DNA of 64,000 nucleotides from an uncultured Selenomonadales bacterium (GTDB lineage Bacteria; Bacillota; Negativicutes; Selenomonadales; Selenomonadaceae), in the NCBI GenBank assembly GCA_900314765.1, contig OMWN01000099.1, forward strand, positions 1 to 64,000, given 5' to 3'. A program made the translations under genes and the position numbers. Under the pieces are notes generated by a model that was not told the origin of the DNA, did no database searches, and worked only from the letters and a program-made list of their open reading frames with translations. How positions within the stretch are numbered: the first letter of the stretch is position 1; every line of letters starts with the position of its first letter. Positions 19,101 to 27,084 of the stretch are shown piece after piece.

Positions 19101-19616
19101 ATGAAAGAAAATCCAAACTGCGTAGGCTTCCCACCAAACATAAATGAGCAATGCAAACTCATCATCCTCGGCTCTATGCCGAGCGTCGCCTCGCTCAATG
19201 CAGGACAATATTACGCGCACCCGCAGAACAGATTTTGGCCGATGATGGCCGCGATACTCGAAGGCAAGGAGGCGCCACGCGAATACGACGAAAGAATCGC
19301 GATGCTCATGAAGCACAATATCGCGCTGTGGGATGCCATCAGCACGTGCGACAGGGACGGCAGCCTCGACTCCGCCATAAAGAATGAACGCTACACAGAT
19401 ATTTCTGGACTGCTCGAAAAGTTTCCGAGCATAAAAACGATTCTGTGCAACGGCAATAAAAGCTTCGCGTGCTTCAAGCGCGGCAACAAAAAAATTTTAA
19501 CGCGCGCGGACATCGTCGTGAAAGCCATGCCATCGACGAGCCCCGCAAACGCAAAATGGAGACTGCCCATGCTCATAGACGTGTGGAGCGAAGCCATAAA
19601 AGCAGGGCTGCAATAA
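19101..19616 (+). CDS. DNA glycosylase of the uracil/hypoxanthine (Mug-like) group
   Basis: A 171-residue protein of the UDG superfamily, close to DNA-deoxyinosine glycosylases. It starts the fold with LIILGSMPSVASL (motif 1), then YYAHPQNRFWPMM and ALWDAI, and ends with MPSTSPANAKW, the His/Ser-containing motif 2 equivalent. It excises deaminated bases in repair. The start at 19101 has AAGGAG 9 bases upstream; an ATG at 19071 has none. It is a lone plus-strand gene between two minus-strand blocks and faces leuA-ASCH convergently. Confidence 0.85.
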   Translation: MKENPNCVGFPPNINEQCKLIILGSMPSVASLNAGQYYAHPQNRFWPMMAAILEGKEAPREYDERIAMLMKHNIALWDAISTCDRDGSLDSAIKNERYTDISGLLEKFPSIKTILCNGNKSFACFKRGNKKILTRADIVVKAMPSTSPANAKWRLPMLIDVWSEAIKAGLQ

Positions 19617-19633
19617 CATACAAACAAATATAC

Positions 19634-19675
19634 AAATAGAGTTGCCTGAGTGACACTAATCAGGCAACTCTATTT
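19634..19675. terminator. Bidirectional intrinsic terminator
   Basis: AAATAGAGTTGCCTGA (19634-19649) pairs perfectly with TCAGGCAACTCTATTT (19660-19675) around a 10-base loop. A/T runs on both sides let it stop the plus-strand glycosylase gene and the convergent leuA-ASCH transcript. Confidence 0.85.
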
Positions 19676-19676
19676 T

Positions 19677-19836
19677 AGGAAACGCTGATTATTTCAGCAG
19701 TCGTCTTGACAGGTCTTTTTCCGCATATCTTCGTCGATGCTCATCAGCGTAGGCACCACTACGCTTCTTCGCATCTCCTTGCTATGCGAAAAAATCTCTC
19801 GTCAATACTTCTGCTTTCATTAATCAGCGTTTCCTT
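19677..19836. repeat. Long copy of the AGGAAAC palindromic repeat family
   Basis: Begins AGGAAACGCTGATTA and ends TAATCAGCGTTTCCT. The two halves are imperfect inverted repeats over nearly the full 160 bp (matching TTGAC, TTTTTCCGCATA and CGTAG segments) with a small central loop at CACCA. Two shorter copies with the same ends lie at 43296-43340 and 63033-63071. No coding potential. It looks like a non-autonomous palindromic element. Confidence 0.7.
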
Positions 19837-19841
19837 TATTC

Positions 19842-20189
19842 TTATTCCGTTATCTCCGTAAAATATATCACGGTCACCGTATCATCCATCGTTATGCGTT
19901 TCTTGTACAGTTGCTCAAAATCCTCAATCAATGCCTCGCGCGTCGAAATCTCAGGGTTCTGGTGCGTGAGGTCCTCGCTTGTGAGCTCGGCCATCGTCTT
20001 GACGCGCACCTTGTCGATGAACGCGGCATAAAGTTTTTCCTTCGGCTTGAATTTCGGGCCCGTCGTGATCCAAACGATGGAGCTCTCCGGATACAGCTTG
20101 CTCCTGTCGCCAAGGCGAACCGTGCAATTCTTCGTGCGCTCCTTCAACATTCTGGCATGCTTTGATGCCTGAAAATTAAGTGCCATCAT
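19842..20189 (-). CDS. ASCH-like domain protein (putative RNA-binding)
   Basis: A 115-residue soluble protein. The pattern LNFQASKHARMLKERTKNCTVRLGD, followed by a beta-rich segment and a polar C-terminal helix, resembles ASCH/PUA-like small domains, in which a conserved K-x-T-x-R-xG turn contacts RNA or nucleotides. This assignment is by eye and modest. GGGAGGA precedes the ATG. It lies 37 bp after leuA on the same strand, and no function can be taken from that. Confidence 0.55.
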   Translation of the reverse strand: MMALNFQASKHARMLKERTKNCTVRLGDRSKLYPESSIVWITTGPKFKPKEKLYAAFIDKVRVKTMAELTSEDLTHQNPEISTREALIEDFEQLYKKRITMDDTVTVIYFTEITE

Positions 20190-20226
20190 GATGCTTCATC
20201 CTCCCGTCACATTTTCATCGTCAAAA

Positions 20227-21903
20227 TCATATATTTTCGCATTTGCCATTTTTCATGCGGTTTATCGCGCTTACGAGCGCCATGATGGAGGCCGTGATGA
20301 TATCGGTGTCCATGCCGGCGCCCCAGTACGTCTTGCCGCCATCGTCAATGCCGATGTACGCCATGGCCCTCGACGTCTGGCCGATTTCAAGAGCATGCTC
20401 ACTGTATGTGAGGTTGTCGTATTTCAGATTCAAATTCTTTTGCAGCGCATTTGAAATGGCATCGAGTCGGCCATTGCCACGTGCCACGAAAATTTCTTCG
20501 GCGCCATTCACATTCATCGTTACCGTGCCAAATCGTATGCCGTTCGGCTCCTTCTGTAGCAGAAAATCGACGAGTCCATATGGCTTTGACACATTGACGT
20601 ATTCGTCCTGGAAAATCTGATAAATCTCGTCCGGCATGAGTTCCTTATGCTTGTGGTCGGAAACGCCCTTGACAAAGTAGCCGAAATCCTCGCGCATCTT
20701 TTTCGGCATGCTGATGCCATATCGCTGCTCCATGATGAAGCCAACGCCGCCTTTGCCGGACTGGCTGTTGATGCGAATGACATCGCCGTCATACTGGCGC
20801 CCGACATCCTTCGGGTCAATCGGAAGATACGGCACGGTCCAGCGCTCTGGATGCTCCTCGTGATACCTCATGCCCTTCGCGATGGCATCCTGATGCGAGC
20901 CGCTGAACGCAGCGAACACGAGAGAGCCCGCATACGGCTGACGGTCATGCACGTGCATGCGCGTGACACGCTCGTACATCTCCTGTATGGCCGGCATATT
21001 TGAAAAATCGAGGCCCGGGTCAACGCCAAGAGCGTACATGTTCATGGCAATCGTCACGATGTCCGCATTGCCCGTGCGCTCGCCATTGCCAAACAGCGTG
21101 CCCTCTATGCGATCTGCACCAGCGAGCAGTCCCATTTCCGAATCCGCAACGCCGCAGCCGCGATCATTGTGCGGATGAAGCGAAAGTATCACATTGTCGC
21201 GATACTTGAGATTTTGCGAAATGTATGCCACCTGCATCGCGTAAATGTGAGGCATCGACATCTCGACTGTCACAGGAATATTGATGATGGCCTTTTTGTC
21301 TGCCGTCGGCTTCCAAACATCGAGCACGGCATTGCACACCTCGAGAGCGTACTCTGGCTCCGTCCCCGTGAATGACTCTGGCGAATACTCAAAGCGATAG
21401 TCAGCGCCCGCCTCATCCGTGAGCTTCTTGAGAAGCTTCGCGCCGCTCACGGCTATTTCCTTGATTTCTTCCTTCGATTTCTTGAAGACCTGCTCTCTCT
21501 GAGCAACAGACGTCGAATTGTAAACGTGAACGATGGCGTTCTTGACGCCCTTCAGCGCTTCAAACGTCTTCTTTATGATGTGCTCCCTCGCCTGCGTGAG
21601 CACCTGAACCGTCACATCATCGGGAATGAGATTTTCATCGACGAGGCGACGCAGGAACTCAAACTCCGTTTCGGACGCCGCAGGGAATCCCACTTCTATT
21701 TCCTTGAAGCCAATCTTCAAAAGCATCTTGTAAAATTCAATTTTCTCATCAAGGCTCATCGGTATGATGAGAGATTGATTGCCGTCGCGCAGATCAACGC
21801 TGCACCATGTGGGCGCGTGGTCCGGATACTCTTTCTTCGCCCATGAGAGGTCACAAACGGGAGGCATATAGTAGCCCTTGCTGTACTTTTGACAATTTTT
21901 CAT
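20227..21903 (-). CDS. leuA: 2-isopropylmalate synthase (long LeuA form)
   Basis: First committed step of leucine synthesis, condensing acetyl-CoA with 2-oxoisovalerate. 558 residues, the longer class with a C-terminal allosteric LeuA dimer domain. The catalytic domain opens with WCSVDLRDGNQSL (metal Asp and Arg) and carries LSLHPHNDRGCGVADSE with the metal-binding HxH-type histidines. GNGERTGNADI is a family signature. The first ATG (21903) matches the usual N terminus; an ATG at residue 13 with AAGGG upstream is an alternative. leuB, leuC and leuD are not here. It lies 18 bp after a universal stress gene, leaving no room for a T-box. Confidence 0.94.
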   Translation of the reverse strand: MKNCQKYSKGYYMPPVCDLSWAKKEYPDHAPTWCSVDLRDGNQSLIIPMSLDEKIEFYKMLLKIGFKEIEVGFPAASETEFEFLRRLVDENLIPDDVTVQVLTQAREHIIKKTFEALKGVKNAIVHVYNSTSVAQREQVFKKSKEEIKEIAVSGAKLLKKLTDEAGADYRFEYSPESFTGTEPEYALEVCNAVLDVWKPTADKKAIINIPVTVEMSMPHIYAMQVAYISQNLKYRDNVILSLHPHNDRGCGVADSEMGLLAGADRIEGTLFGNGERTGNADIVTIAMNMYALGVDPGLDFSNMPAIQEMYERVTRMHVHDRQPYAGSLVFAAFSGSHQDAIAKGMRYHEEHPERWTVPYLPIDPKDVGRQYDGDVIRINSQSGKGGVGFIMEQRYGISMPKKMREDFGYFVKGVSDHKHKELMPDEIYQIFQDEYVNVSKPYGLVDFLLQKEPNGIRFGTVTMNVNGAEEIFVARGNGRLDAISNALQKNLNLKYDNLTYSEHALEIGQTSRAMAYIGIDDGGKTYWGAGMDTDIITASIMALVSAINRMKNGKCENI

Positions 21904-21921
21904 GATGAAATATGATTCCCC

Positions 21922-22317
21922 TTATCTTTGATTTTGTTTGACAACCATCACTGGCAGCCTCGACTCCTCTATAACTTTTTGACTCACGCTGCCGATGAGC
22001 GCACCGCGGAATATTCCGAGTCCGCGGCTTCCCATGATGATGATGTTATCGCCCAGCTCCTCCGCCACCTCGACAACTTTCCGCGCGATGTTTCCTGACG
22101 CGGTGTGGAGCTCATACTTTATGTCGTTCGGCACCTTCTTTACCATCTCATCAAAAACGATGTCGCTCGGTATATCCTTATGGACATCGCTGGCAACGTA
22201 CAGAAAATCAATCACAGCATCACACGCCTTGGCGAAATACGCGGCTTGCTCCGTGGCCTTCGTGCTGCTGACTGACCCATCGACAGGGACGAGAATTCTT
22301 TTTATCGTAGAAGACAT
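21922..22317 (-). CDS. Universal stress protein UspA family
   Basis: A 131-residue single-domain USP. RILVPVDGS at the N terminus and GSRGLGIFRGALIGSVS near the C terminus give the ATP-binding G-x2-G-x9-G-S pattern, so it is probably of the ATP-binding type. The ATG at 22317 has AAGGAGG 8 bases upstream; in-frame upstream ATGs lack a site. It precedes leuA by 18 bp and is likely cotranscribed with it. Confidence 0.9.
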   Translation of the reverse strand: MSSTIKRILVPVDGSVSSTKATEQAAYFAKACDAVIDFLYVASDVHKDIPSDIVFDEMVKKVPNDIKYELHTASGNIARKVVEVAEELGDNIIIMGSRGLGIFRGALIGSVSQKVIEESRLPVMVVKQNQR

Positions 22318-22443
22318 AAATATTCCTCCTTGTTGTCCACATTCGGTACACATTGCATACATTCACACGCAACAGATACATAATATCATAATCGCACGAT
22401 AAAATATATAGAAAATCCCCTTTAATGTAAAATATTTTCGCAT

Positions 22444-22483
22444 AAAAAAATGAGCACCGCGTTCATGCGATGCTCATTTTTTT
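22444..22483 (-). terminator. Intrinsic terminator downstream of alaS
   Basis: AAAAAAATGAGCA and TGCTCATTTTTTT form a strong hairpin with A/T runs on both sides. It lies past the 160-bp palindromic element that follows alaS, so the element would be transcribed as part of the alaS 3' untranslated region. Confidence 0.82.
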
Positions 22484-22513
22484 ATGCTATGAGGTTGTGA
22501 AATTAGATAAAAA

Positions 22514-22673
22514 TGACTCGGTGATGCCAGTCCTCATCCACTGCGCAATTTCGACAGGCTCTAATGCTGGCTTCCTCGCGGCAAAAGCGAAAACATGCCG
22601 CTTCGGAGCCAGCCAAAGAGCCTCTAGGAAATTGCTAAGTTACTTCGGACTGGCATCGCCTCGGGATTAGTCA
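22514..22673. repeat. 160-bp palindromic hairpin element between usp and alaS
   Basis: The ends are TGACT and AGTCA. Inside, GATGCCAGTCC pairs with GGACTGGCATC, GCAATTTC with GAAATTGC, AGGCTCT with AGAGCCT, and GCTGGCTTCC with a GAGCCAGC segment, so the whole length folds into one imperfect hairpin. It has no credible ORF. Its sequence is unlike the AGGAAAC family and the element at 1-216. It could be a MITE or a structured RNA in the alaS 3' region. Confidence 0.65.
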
Positions 22674-22687
22674 CAATATCATCTATT

Positions 22688-25312
22688 TTATTTTGCGAGT
22701 TCGCTGATCATGCTAATGCCTTTTTCAAATGCTTCTGGAATCCTTTCCTCGAGCTTGCCGCCGGCAGTCGCCATGTCTGGTCGTCCGCCGCCGCCACCGC
22801 CGACAATCTTAGCCATTTCCTTGACAATCTTGCCCGCATGAACGCCGAGCTTGACGGCCTCTTTCGAAGCCTTCACGACGAACATGACCTTGCCGTCAAT
22901 CACAGCGGAAAGAATCGCAACGCCATTCTCCAAGCGGTCGACAATCATGTCGGCCATGTTTCTGAGCTCATCGACACTCTCAACGTTTGCACGGCCACTC
23001 ACAACACTGATTTCGCCATATTTCTTTACGGCCATCAACAGTTTCTGCGCGTCTGCCTTTTCCTTCATTTTATTAATTTCGTCGATACGCTTCTCCATAT
23101 CGCCGTACTTCGCAATCATGTCGCTGAGATGTGACTCGATGTCTGCAGGCTGGCACTTGAGCGCGGTCGAAACGGCCTTCACGTGCTCCTCCTGCTCTTT
23201 CGCGTACGCGAGAGCCGCGCCGCCCGTTATTGCCTCGATGCGGCGCACACCTGCCGCGACGCCCGTCTCGCTGACAATCTTGAACATGCCAATCTGGCCG
23301 ACGTTCTTGACATGCGATCCGCCGCAAAGCTCCATGCTGAAATCTGGCACCGTCACGACGCGGACGATGTCGCCATATTTCTCGCCAAAGAGCGCCATCG
23401 CACCCATCGCGCGCGCCTCGGACTGTTTCATCTGCTTTATGTCTACGTCTTGCCCCTTGAGGATAATCTTGTTGACAAGCTCCTCGACGTCCGCGAGCTG
23501 CTGCGCTGTGACCGGCTCAAAGTTCGAGAAGTCGAAACGCAGGCGCTCCGGCGTGACGAGCGAGCCCGCCTGATTGACTTGATTGCCGACGACGCGCTTC
23601 AATGCAGCCTGAAGAAGATGCGTTGCCGTGTGGTTCCTCGCCGACGCGAGTTTCTTCTCTTGGTCAATCTCGATGCTGACCTTCTCGCCGACCTTTATGC
23701 CACCCTCAGCGACGTACGAGATATGATAAACCGTTCCATCTGGGAGCTTCTTCGCATTTGAGACCTCGATGCGGCCAAACTCGCTCTTGAGGACGCCGAC
23801 GTCTCCGACCTGTCCGCCGCCCTCGGCATAGAACGGCGTCACATCGAGGATGATGCCCGCCTCGTCGCCGTCCTTCAGCTCGTCGACGAGCTTGCCGTCC
23901 TTCCAAATGGCGACGACCTTTGCTTCCGTCGCACTCTCGTCGCGCTTGAGCTCGCCGATATTCGTATCGCGGAGATTTGGCACGTTGACGCGCTGATTAG
24001 CCTGACGCGCCGCCCTTGCGCGCTCGCGCTGAGCCTTCATCGCCTTGTCAAAGCCGTCCTTGTCGATATCAAGCCCCTGCTCGTGAAGAATTTCCTCCGT
24101 AAGCTCCCACGGGAATCCAAACGTATCATAGAGCTTGAATACTTCTTCGCCAGCGAGCTCTTTCTTGCCTGCCTTCTTGAGCTCGTCAATCTGCTGATTC
24201 AAAAGTTCCATGCCCTGCGAAAGCGTCGTATGGAAGCGATCTTCCTCGAGCTGAATGACCTTCTTTATGTAGTCCTGCTTCTGCACGAGCGCCGCGAAAT
24301 CCGGCACATCTTGATAAATCTTCACGACAGCGTCCACAGCACCCGTGAGGAAGCTGTCCTTTATGCCAAGCAGTCTGCCATGACGAACGGCACGGCGCAG
24401 GATGCGACGAAGAACATAGCCACGGCCTTCATTTGAAGGAAGAATGCCATCCATGATCATGATGGCCATGCTGCGCGCATGGTCAGCGATGACCTTCAGC
24501 GAAATATCGTTGTTTTTGTCCTCGCCATATTTCACGCCCGCTTTTTCTGCCGCATATTCAATGATAGGGAAAAGCAGGTCTGTCTCGAAATTCGACGGCT
24601 TCTCCTGAACGACAGAAGCGAGACGCTCGAGGCCGCAGCCCGTATCGATGTTTTTATGAGCGAGCTGATTATATTTGCCATCCTCTGTGCGATCGAACTG
24701 CGTGAAGACGAGGTTCCAAATCTCCAAGTACCTGTCGCAGTCACATCCGACGCCGCACGTCGGCTTGCCGCAGCCGCGCTCCTCGCCGAGGTCTATGTAT
24801 ATCTCAGAGTCTGGGCCGCATGGTCCCGGTCCTATTTCCCAGAAATTGTCATCGAGGCGCACGATATGATCTGGATTGAAGCCCGGCTGTTTCTTCCAAA
24901 TCTCGGCCGCCTCATCATCTTTTGGATAAATCGTCACCCAAAGCTTTTCTTTTGGCAGCTCGACGACTTCTGTCAAAAATTCCCACGCCCAAGGAATAGC
25001 CTCTGCCTTGAAATAATCGCCGAACGAAAAATTGCCGAGCATTTCAAAATACGTCTGATGACGCGCCGTGCGGCCAACATTCTCAATATCGCCCGTGCGG
25101 ACGCAGCGCTGACTCGTCGTGATGCGCGTGCGAGGCGGCTTCATCTTGCCCGTGAAGAACGGCTTCAATGGCGCCATGCCTGCGCCTATGAGCAGAAGTG
25201 ATGGATCATTTTCCGGTATGAGCGAAAAGCTGGGGAGCCTCAAGTGCCCCTTTTTCTCCTCAAAAAATTTGAGATAAGCTTCTCTGAGCTCATTTCCTGT
25301 CATATATTTCAA
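22688..25312 (-). CDS. alaS: Alanine--tRNA ligase
   Basis: An 874-residue AlaRS. Class II core at the N terminus (LREAYLKFFEEKKGHLRLPS, TTSQRCVRTGDIENVGRTARHQTYFEMLGNFSF), then an editing domain with the zinc motifs HTATHLLQAAL and ELCGGSHV, and a C-terminal C-Ala domain with a Gly/Asp-rich GGGGGGRPDMA segment. The start is placed at TTG 25312: GGAGGG lies 7 bases upstream, and MKYMTGNELR then aligns with the usual AlaRS N terminus. The ATG at 25327 overlaps that ribosome site. Confidence 0.96.
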   Translation of the reverse strand: MKYMTGNELREAYLKFFEEKKGHLRLPSFSLIPENDPSLLLIGAGMAPLKPFFTGKMKPPRTRITTSQRCVRTGDIENVGRTARHQTYFEMLGNFSFGDYFKAEAIPWAWEFLTEVVELPKEKLWVTIYPKDDEAAEIWKKQPGFNPDHIVRLDDNFWEIGPGPCGPDSEIYIDLGEERGCGKPTCGVGCDCDRYLEIWNLVFTQFDRTEDGKYNQLAHKNIDTGCGLERLASVVQEKPSNFETDLLFPIIEYAAEKAGVKYGEDKNNDISLKVIADHARSMAIMIMDGILPSNEGRGYVLRRILRRAVRHGRLLGIKDSFLTGAVDAVVKIYQDVPDFAALVQKQDYIKKVIQLEEDRFHTTLSQGMELLNQQIDELKKAGKKELAGEEVFKLYDTFGFPWELTEEILHEQGLDIDKDGFDKAMKAQRERARAARQANQRVNVPNLRDTNIGELKRDESATEAKVVAIWKDGKLVDELKDGDEAGIILDVTPFYAEGGGQVGDVGVLKSEFGRIEVSNAKKLPDGTVYHISYVAEGGIKVGEKVSIEIDQEKKLASARNHTATHLLQAALKRVVGNQVNQAGSLVTPERLRFDFSNFEPVTAQQLADVEELVNKIILKGQDVDIKQMKQSEARAMGAMALFGEKYGDIVRVVTVPDFSMELCGGSHVKNVGQIGMFKIVSETGVAAGVRRIEAITGGAALAYAKEQEEHVKAVSTALKCQPADIESHLSDMIAKYGDMEKRIDEINKMKEKADAQKLLMAVKKYGEISVVSGRANVESVDELRNMADMIVDRLENGVAILSAVIDGKVMFVVKASKEAVKLGVHAGKIVKEMAKIVGGGGGGRPDMATAGGKLEERIPEAFEKGISMISELAK

Positions 25313-25366
25313 TATTTTTCCCTCCAAAAATATGATTTACGAAATTATGCACAAATTAACTTTTTA

Positions 25367-25395
25367 ATTATATAGTTTAGCCGTGTTAAAGTCAA
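25367..25395 (-). promoter_or_regulatory. Promoter of alaS
   Basis: Minus-strand TTGACT (25390-25395), exactly 17 bp, TATAAT (25367-25372). The leader is only about 50 bases, so no T-box element fits. Confidence 0.8.
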
Positions 25396-25423
25396 TCACG
25401 AGCACGACGCACATATGGCATTA

Positions 25424-25453
25424 TTGCTTATGTTGACTCATTGATGATATAAT
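25424..25453 (+). promoter_or_regulatory. Promoter of the GT51 transglycosylase
   Basis: Plus-strand TTGCTT (25424-25429), an 18-bp spacer and perfect TATAAT (25448-25453), about 60 bp before the start at 25515. It is divergent from the alaS promoter. Confidence 0.55.
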
Positions 25454-25514
25454 AGCTCTCGTCGCCTCAACAGGCCGATTGAAACTTTGATTGGAATTTT
25501 GATTGGAGTTTTCT

Positions 25515-26321
25515 ATGAAAAAATTATTTACCATATTTATTCTATTGGTCGCCGTTTTTTTCGCAGGCTTTTTCTTCGCAGGCGGCTCGACGGCCATGGG
25601 TCCTCAAACACTCGCGAGCGTCAAAAATTTCATCAACACGCGCGCGAATGAATCAAAAACAGAATCAAAGCCATCACAAAGCGAAGATGGCGGCTCATTT
25701 CAGCACATAAAACGATTCATCTTCCTTCCCGACGCTGTCAACGAGCGCGTCCCTGCGAAACATTTCGTTCCCATCAGCGCGTTGCCGAACAGATTAGTCG
25801 AAGCCATCGTCGCCGTCGAGGATGAGCGCTTCTACTCGCATCACGGCTTCGACCTCGAGGCCATCGGGCGCGCCACGCTCGTGAATCTGCAATACGGCGA
25901 AGTCACGGAGGGTGCGAGCACCATCACGCAGCAGCTCGTGAAAAATCTTTTTCTCTCGCCGGAACAAACGCTCTCGCGCAAAGCTGAGGAGCTCATGCTC
26001 TCTCTTGACTTCGAAGCGCGCTACTCAAAAAATGAAATTCTCTCGCTTTATCTGAACACGATTTATTTTGGCTCGGGATATTACGGCATATACAACGCGT
26101 CGCAGGGCTACTTTGGCAAAGAGCCGTCTGAGCTCAGCCTGCCTGAAGCAGCCATGCTCGCAGGTCTGCCGAATGCGCCATCACTCTACTCGCCATACGA
26201 AGATTTTTTGATGGCGAAAAAAAGGCAGTTCATCGTCCTCGACGCCATGGTAAAAAATGGATACATCGATGAGAAGACAGCCGAATCGGCAAAGATCGCG
26301 CCGATTTATCTCGCGCATTAA
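25515..26321 (+). CDS. Monofunctional peptidoglycan transglycosylase (GT51)
   Basis: A 268-residue membrane-anchored glycosyltransferase that polymerises lipid II. One N-terminal membrane segment (about 5-22), then all GT51 motifs: VEDERFYSHHG, GASTITQQLVKN, RKAEE and SKNEILSLYLNTIYFG, ending at PNAPSLYSPYE. No transpeptidase domain follows; the stop comes about 50 residues after the GT51 core. It is either a MtgA-like enzyme or a PBP1 that has lost its C-terminal half. The clean end and terminator favour a true monofunctional enzyme. GGAG lies 6 bases before the ATG. Confidence 0.88.
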   Translation: MKKLFTIFILLVAVFFAGFFFAGGSTAMGPQTLASVKNFINTRANESKTESKPSQSEDGGSFQHIKRFIFLPDAVNERVPAKHFVPISALPNRLVEAIVAVEDERFYSHHGFDLEAIGRATLVNLQYGEVTEGASTITQQLVKNLFLSPEQTLSRKAEELMLSLDFEARYSKNEILSLYLNTIYFGSGYYGIYNASQGYFGKEPSELSLPEAAMLAGLPNAPSLYSPYEDFLMAKKRQFIVLDAMVKNGYIDEKTAESAKIAPIYLAH

Positions 26322-26369
26322 AAAACGTATTGCTCCCATGCTTTTACACTTGTGAATCATCGCCGCATC

Positions 26370-26413
26370 AAAAAAGCGTTGCTTGTCAGCTCAACTGACA
26401 GCAACGCTTTTTG
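26370..26413. terminator. Bidirectional intrinsic terminator
   Basis: AAAAAGCGTTGCTTGTCAG pairs with CTGACAGCAACGCTTTTT around a 5-base loop (one bulged T). It sits between the convergent GT51 gene and the exported-protein gene. Confidence 0.88.
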
Positions 26414-26436
26414 GATGCCATTATTTTCTCATTGTC

Positions 26437-27072
26437 TTAGTCTTTGTCTCTCGCGCGTGCCGCTTCACGTTCACGCTCGCGCTGAGCCTTCTCAGCAGCC
26501 TTGGCCGCGTCTTCGCGCGCCTTCTCCTGCTCTTTTATCTGCATTTTCTGCGATGTCTCGAGCCCGTTGTAGAAGTCCTGCACCATGCCCGTGTAGTCCT
26601 TTATGGTGTCGCTCTCGTCCGTCGTCGTAATCATGCGATTTGAGTAAAGCAATTCATTAGTGCCGGAGCGATAGACATCGAAATAAAATACGGTGCGCGT
26701 ATTGTTCGCAACCGTCAGCAAAACATACGCGTCGGCATAGCGCTTGACGTTGTCGCGGAACAGCTTCGCCGCGACGTGACGGTCGAGCTTGTCTATGTCC
26801 TTGCCCGTGTCCACCTTTATGCCGTTCGCGACGTCCGCATACGGCACGACCTGAATGACTTTGTTCTTCGCCGCGCCGTTTGACACAGCGAGCGTCAGCT
26901 CATCGAGCGATGGGAAATCTTTGAGCGGCACATACAGTGGACGCGCCACGGCTATTTTTTCGATGCTCGCAATATTCGCGCCCTCCGGCATCGTCACCGT
27001 GTCATTGTGCGCCAGCACGACGCTCGTCATGAGCATCATGATGGCAAATACCATTACGATTATTTTTTTCAT
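26437..27072 (-). CDS. Exported protein of unknown function
   Basis: 211 residues. A clear signal peptide (MKKIIVMVFAIMMLMTSVVLA, cleavage probably after ALA-type residues near 22) is followed by a mixed alpha/beta domain of about 130 residues. The tail of about 45 residues consists almost entirely of K, E, A, R, Q and D (from KMQIKEQEK onward) and is probably a single charged helix or coiled coil. I do not recognise the domain. It lies 12 bp after dapA and is probably cotranscribed. In a diderm it would be periplasmic. Confidence 0.7.
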   Translation of the reverse strand: MKKIIVMVFAIMMLMTSVVLAHNDTVTMPEGANIASIEKIAVARPLYVPLKDFPSLDELTLAVSNGAAKNKVIQVVPYADVANGIKVDTGKDIDKLDRHVAAKLFRDNVKRYADAYVLLTVANNTRTVFYFDVYRSGTNELLYSNRMITTTDESDTIKDYTGMVQDFYNGLETSQKMQIKEQEKAREDAAKAAEKAQREREREAARARDKD

Positions 27073-27084
27073 TTCTGTCTCCTT

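Noticed and set aside
18975-19316. A minus-strand frame overlapping the DNA glycosylase
   Set aside because: The plus-strand frame has a ribosome site and clear family motifs; this one has neither.
19621-19841. CRISPR or tandem-repeat array near the DNA glycosylase gene
   Set aside because: The repeats are one terminator and one palindromic element, with no regular repeat-spacer pattern.
22470-22670. A 66-residue plus-strand frame between usp and alaS
   Set aside because: It lies inside the terminator and the 160-bp palindrome; coding is explained by the repeat alone.
25313-25366. T-box leader before alaS
   Set aside because: Only about 50 bases separate the promoter from the start; no T-box sequence is seen.
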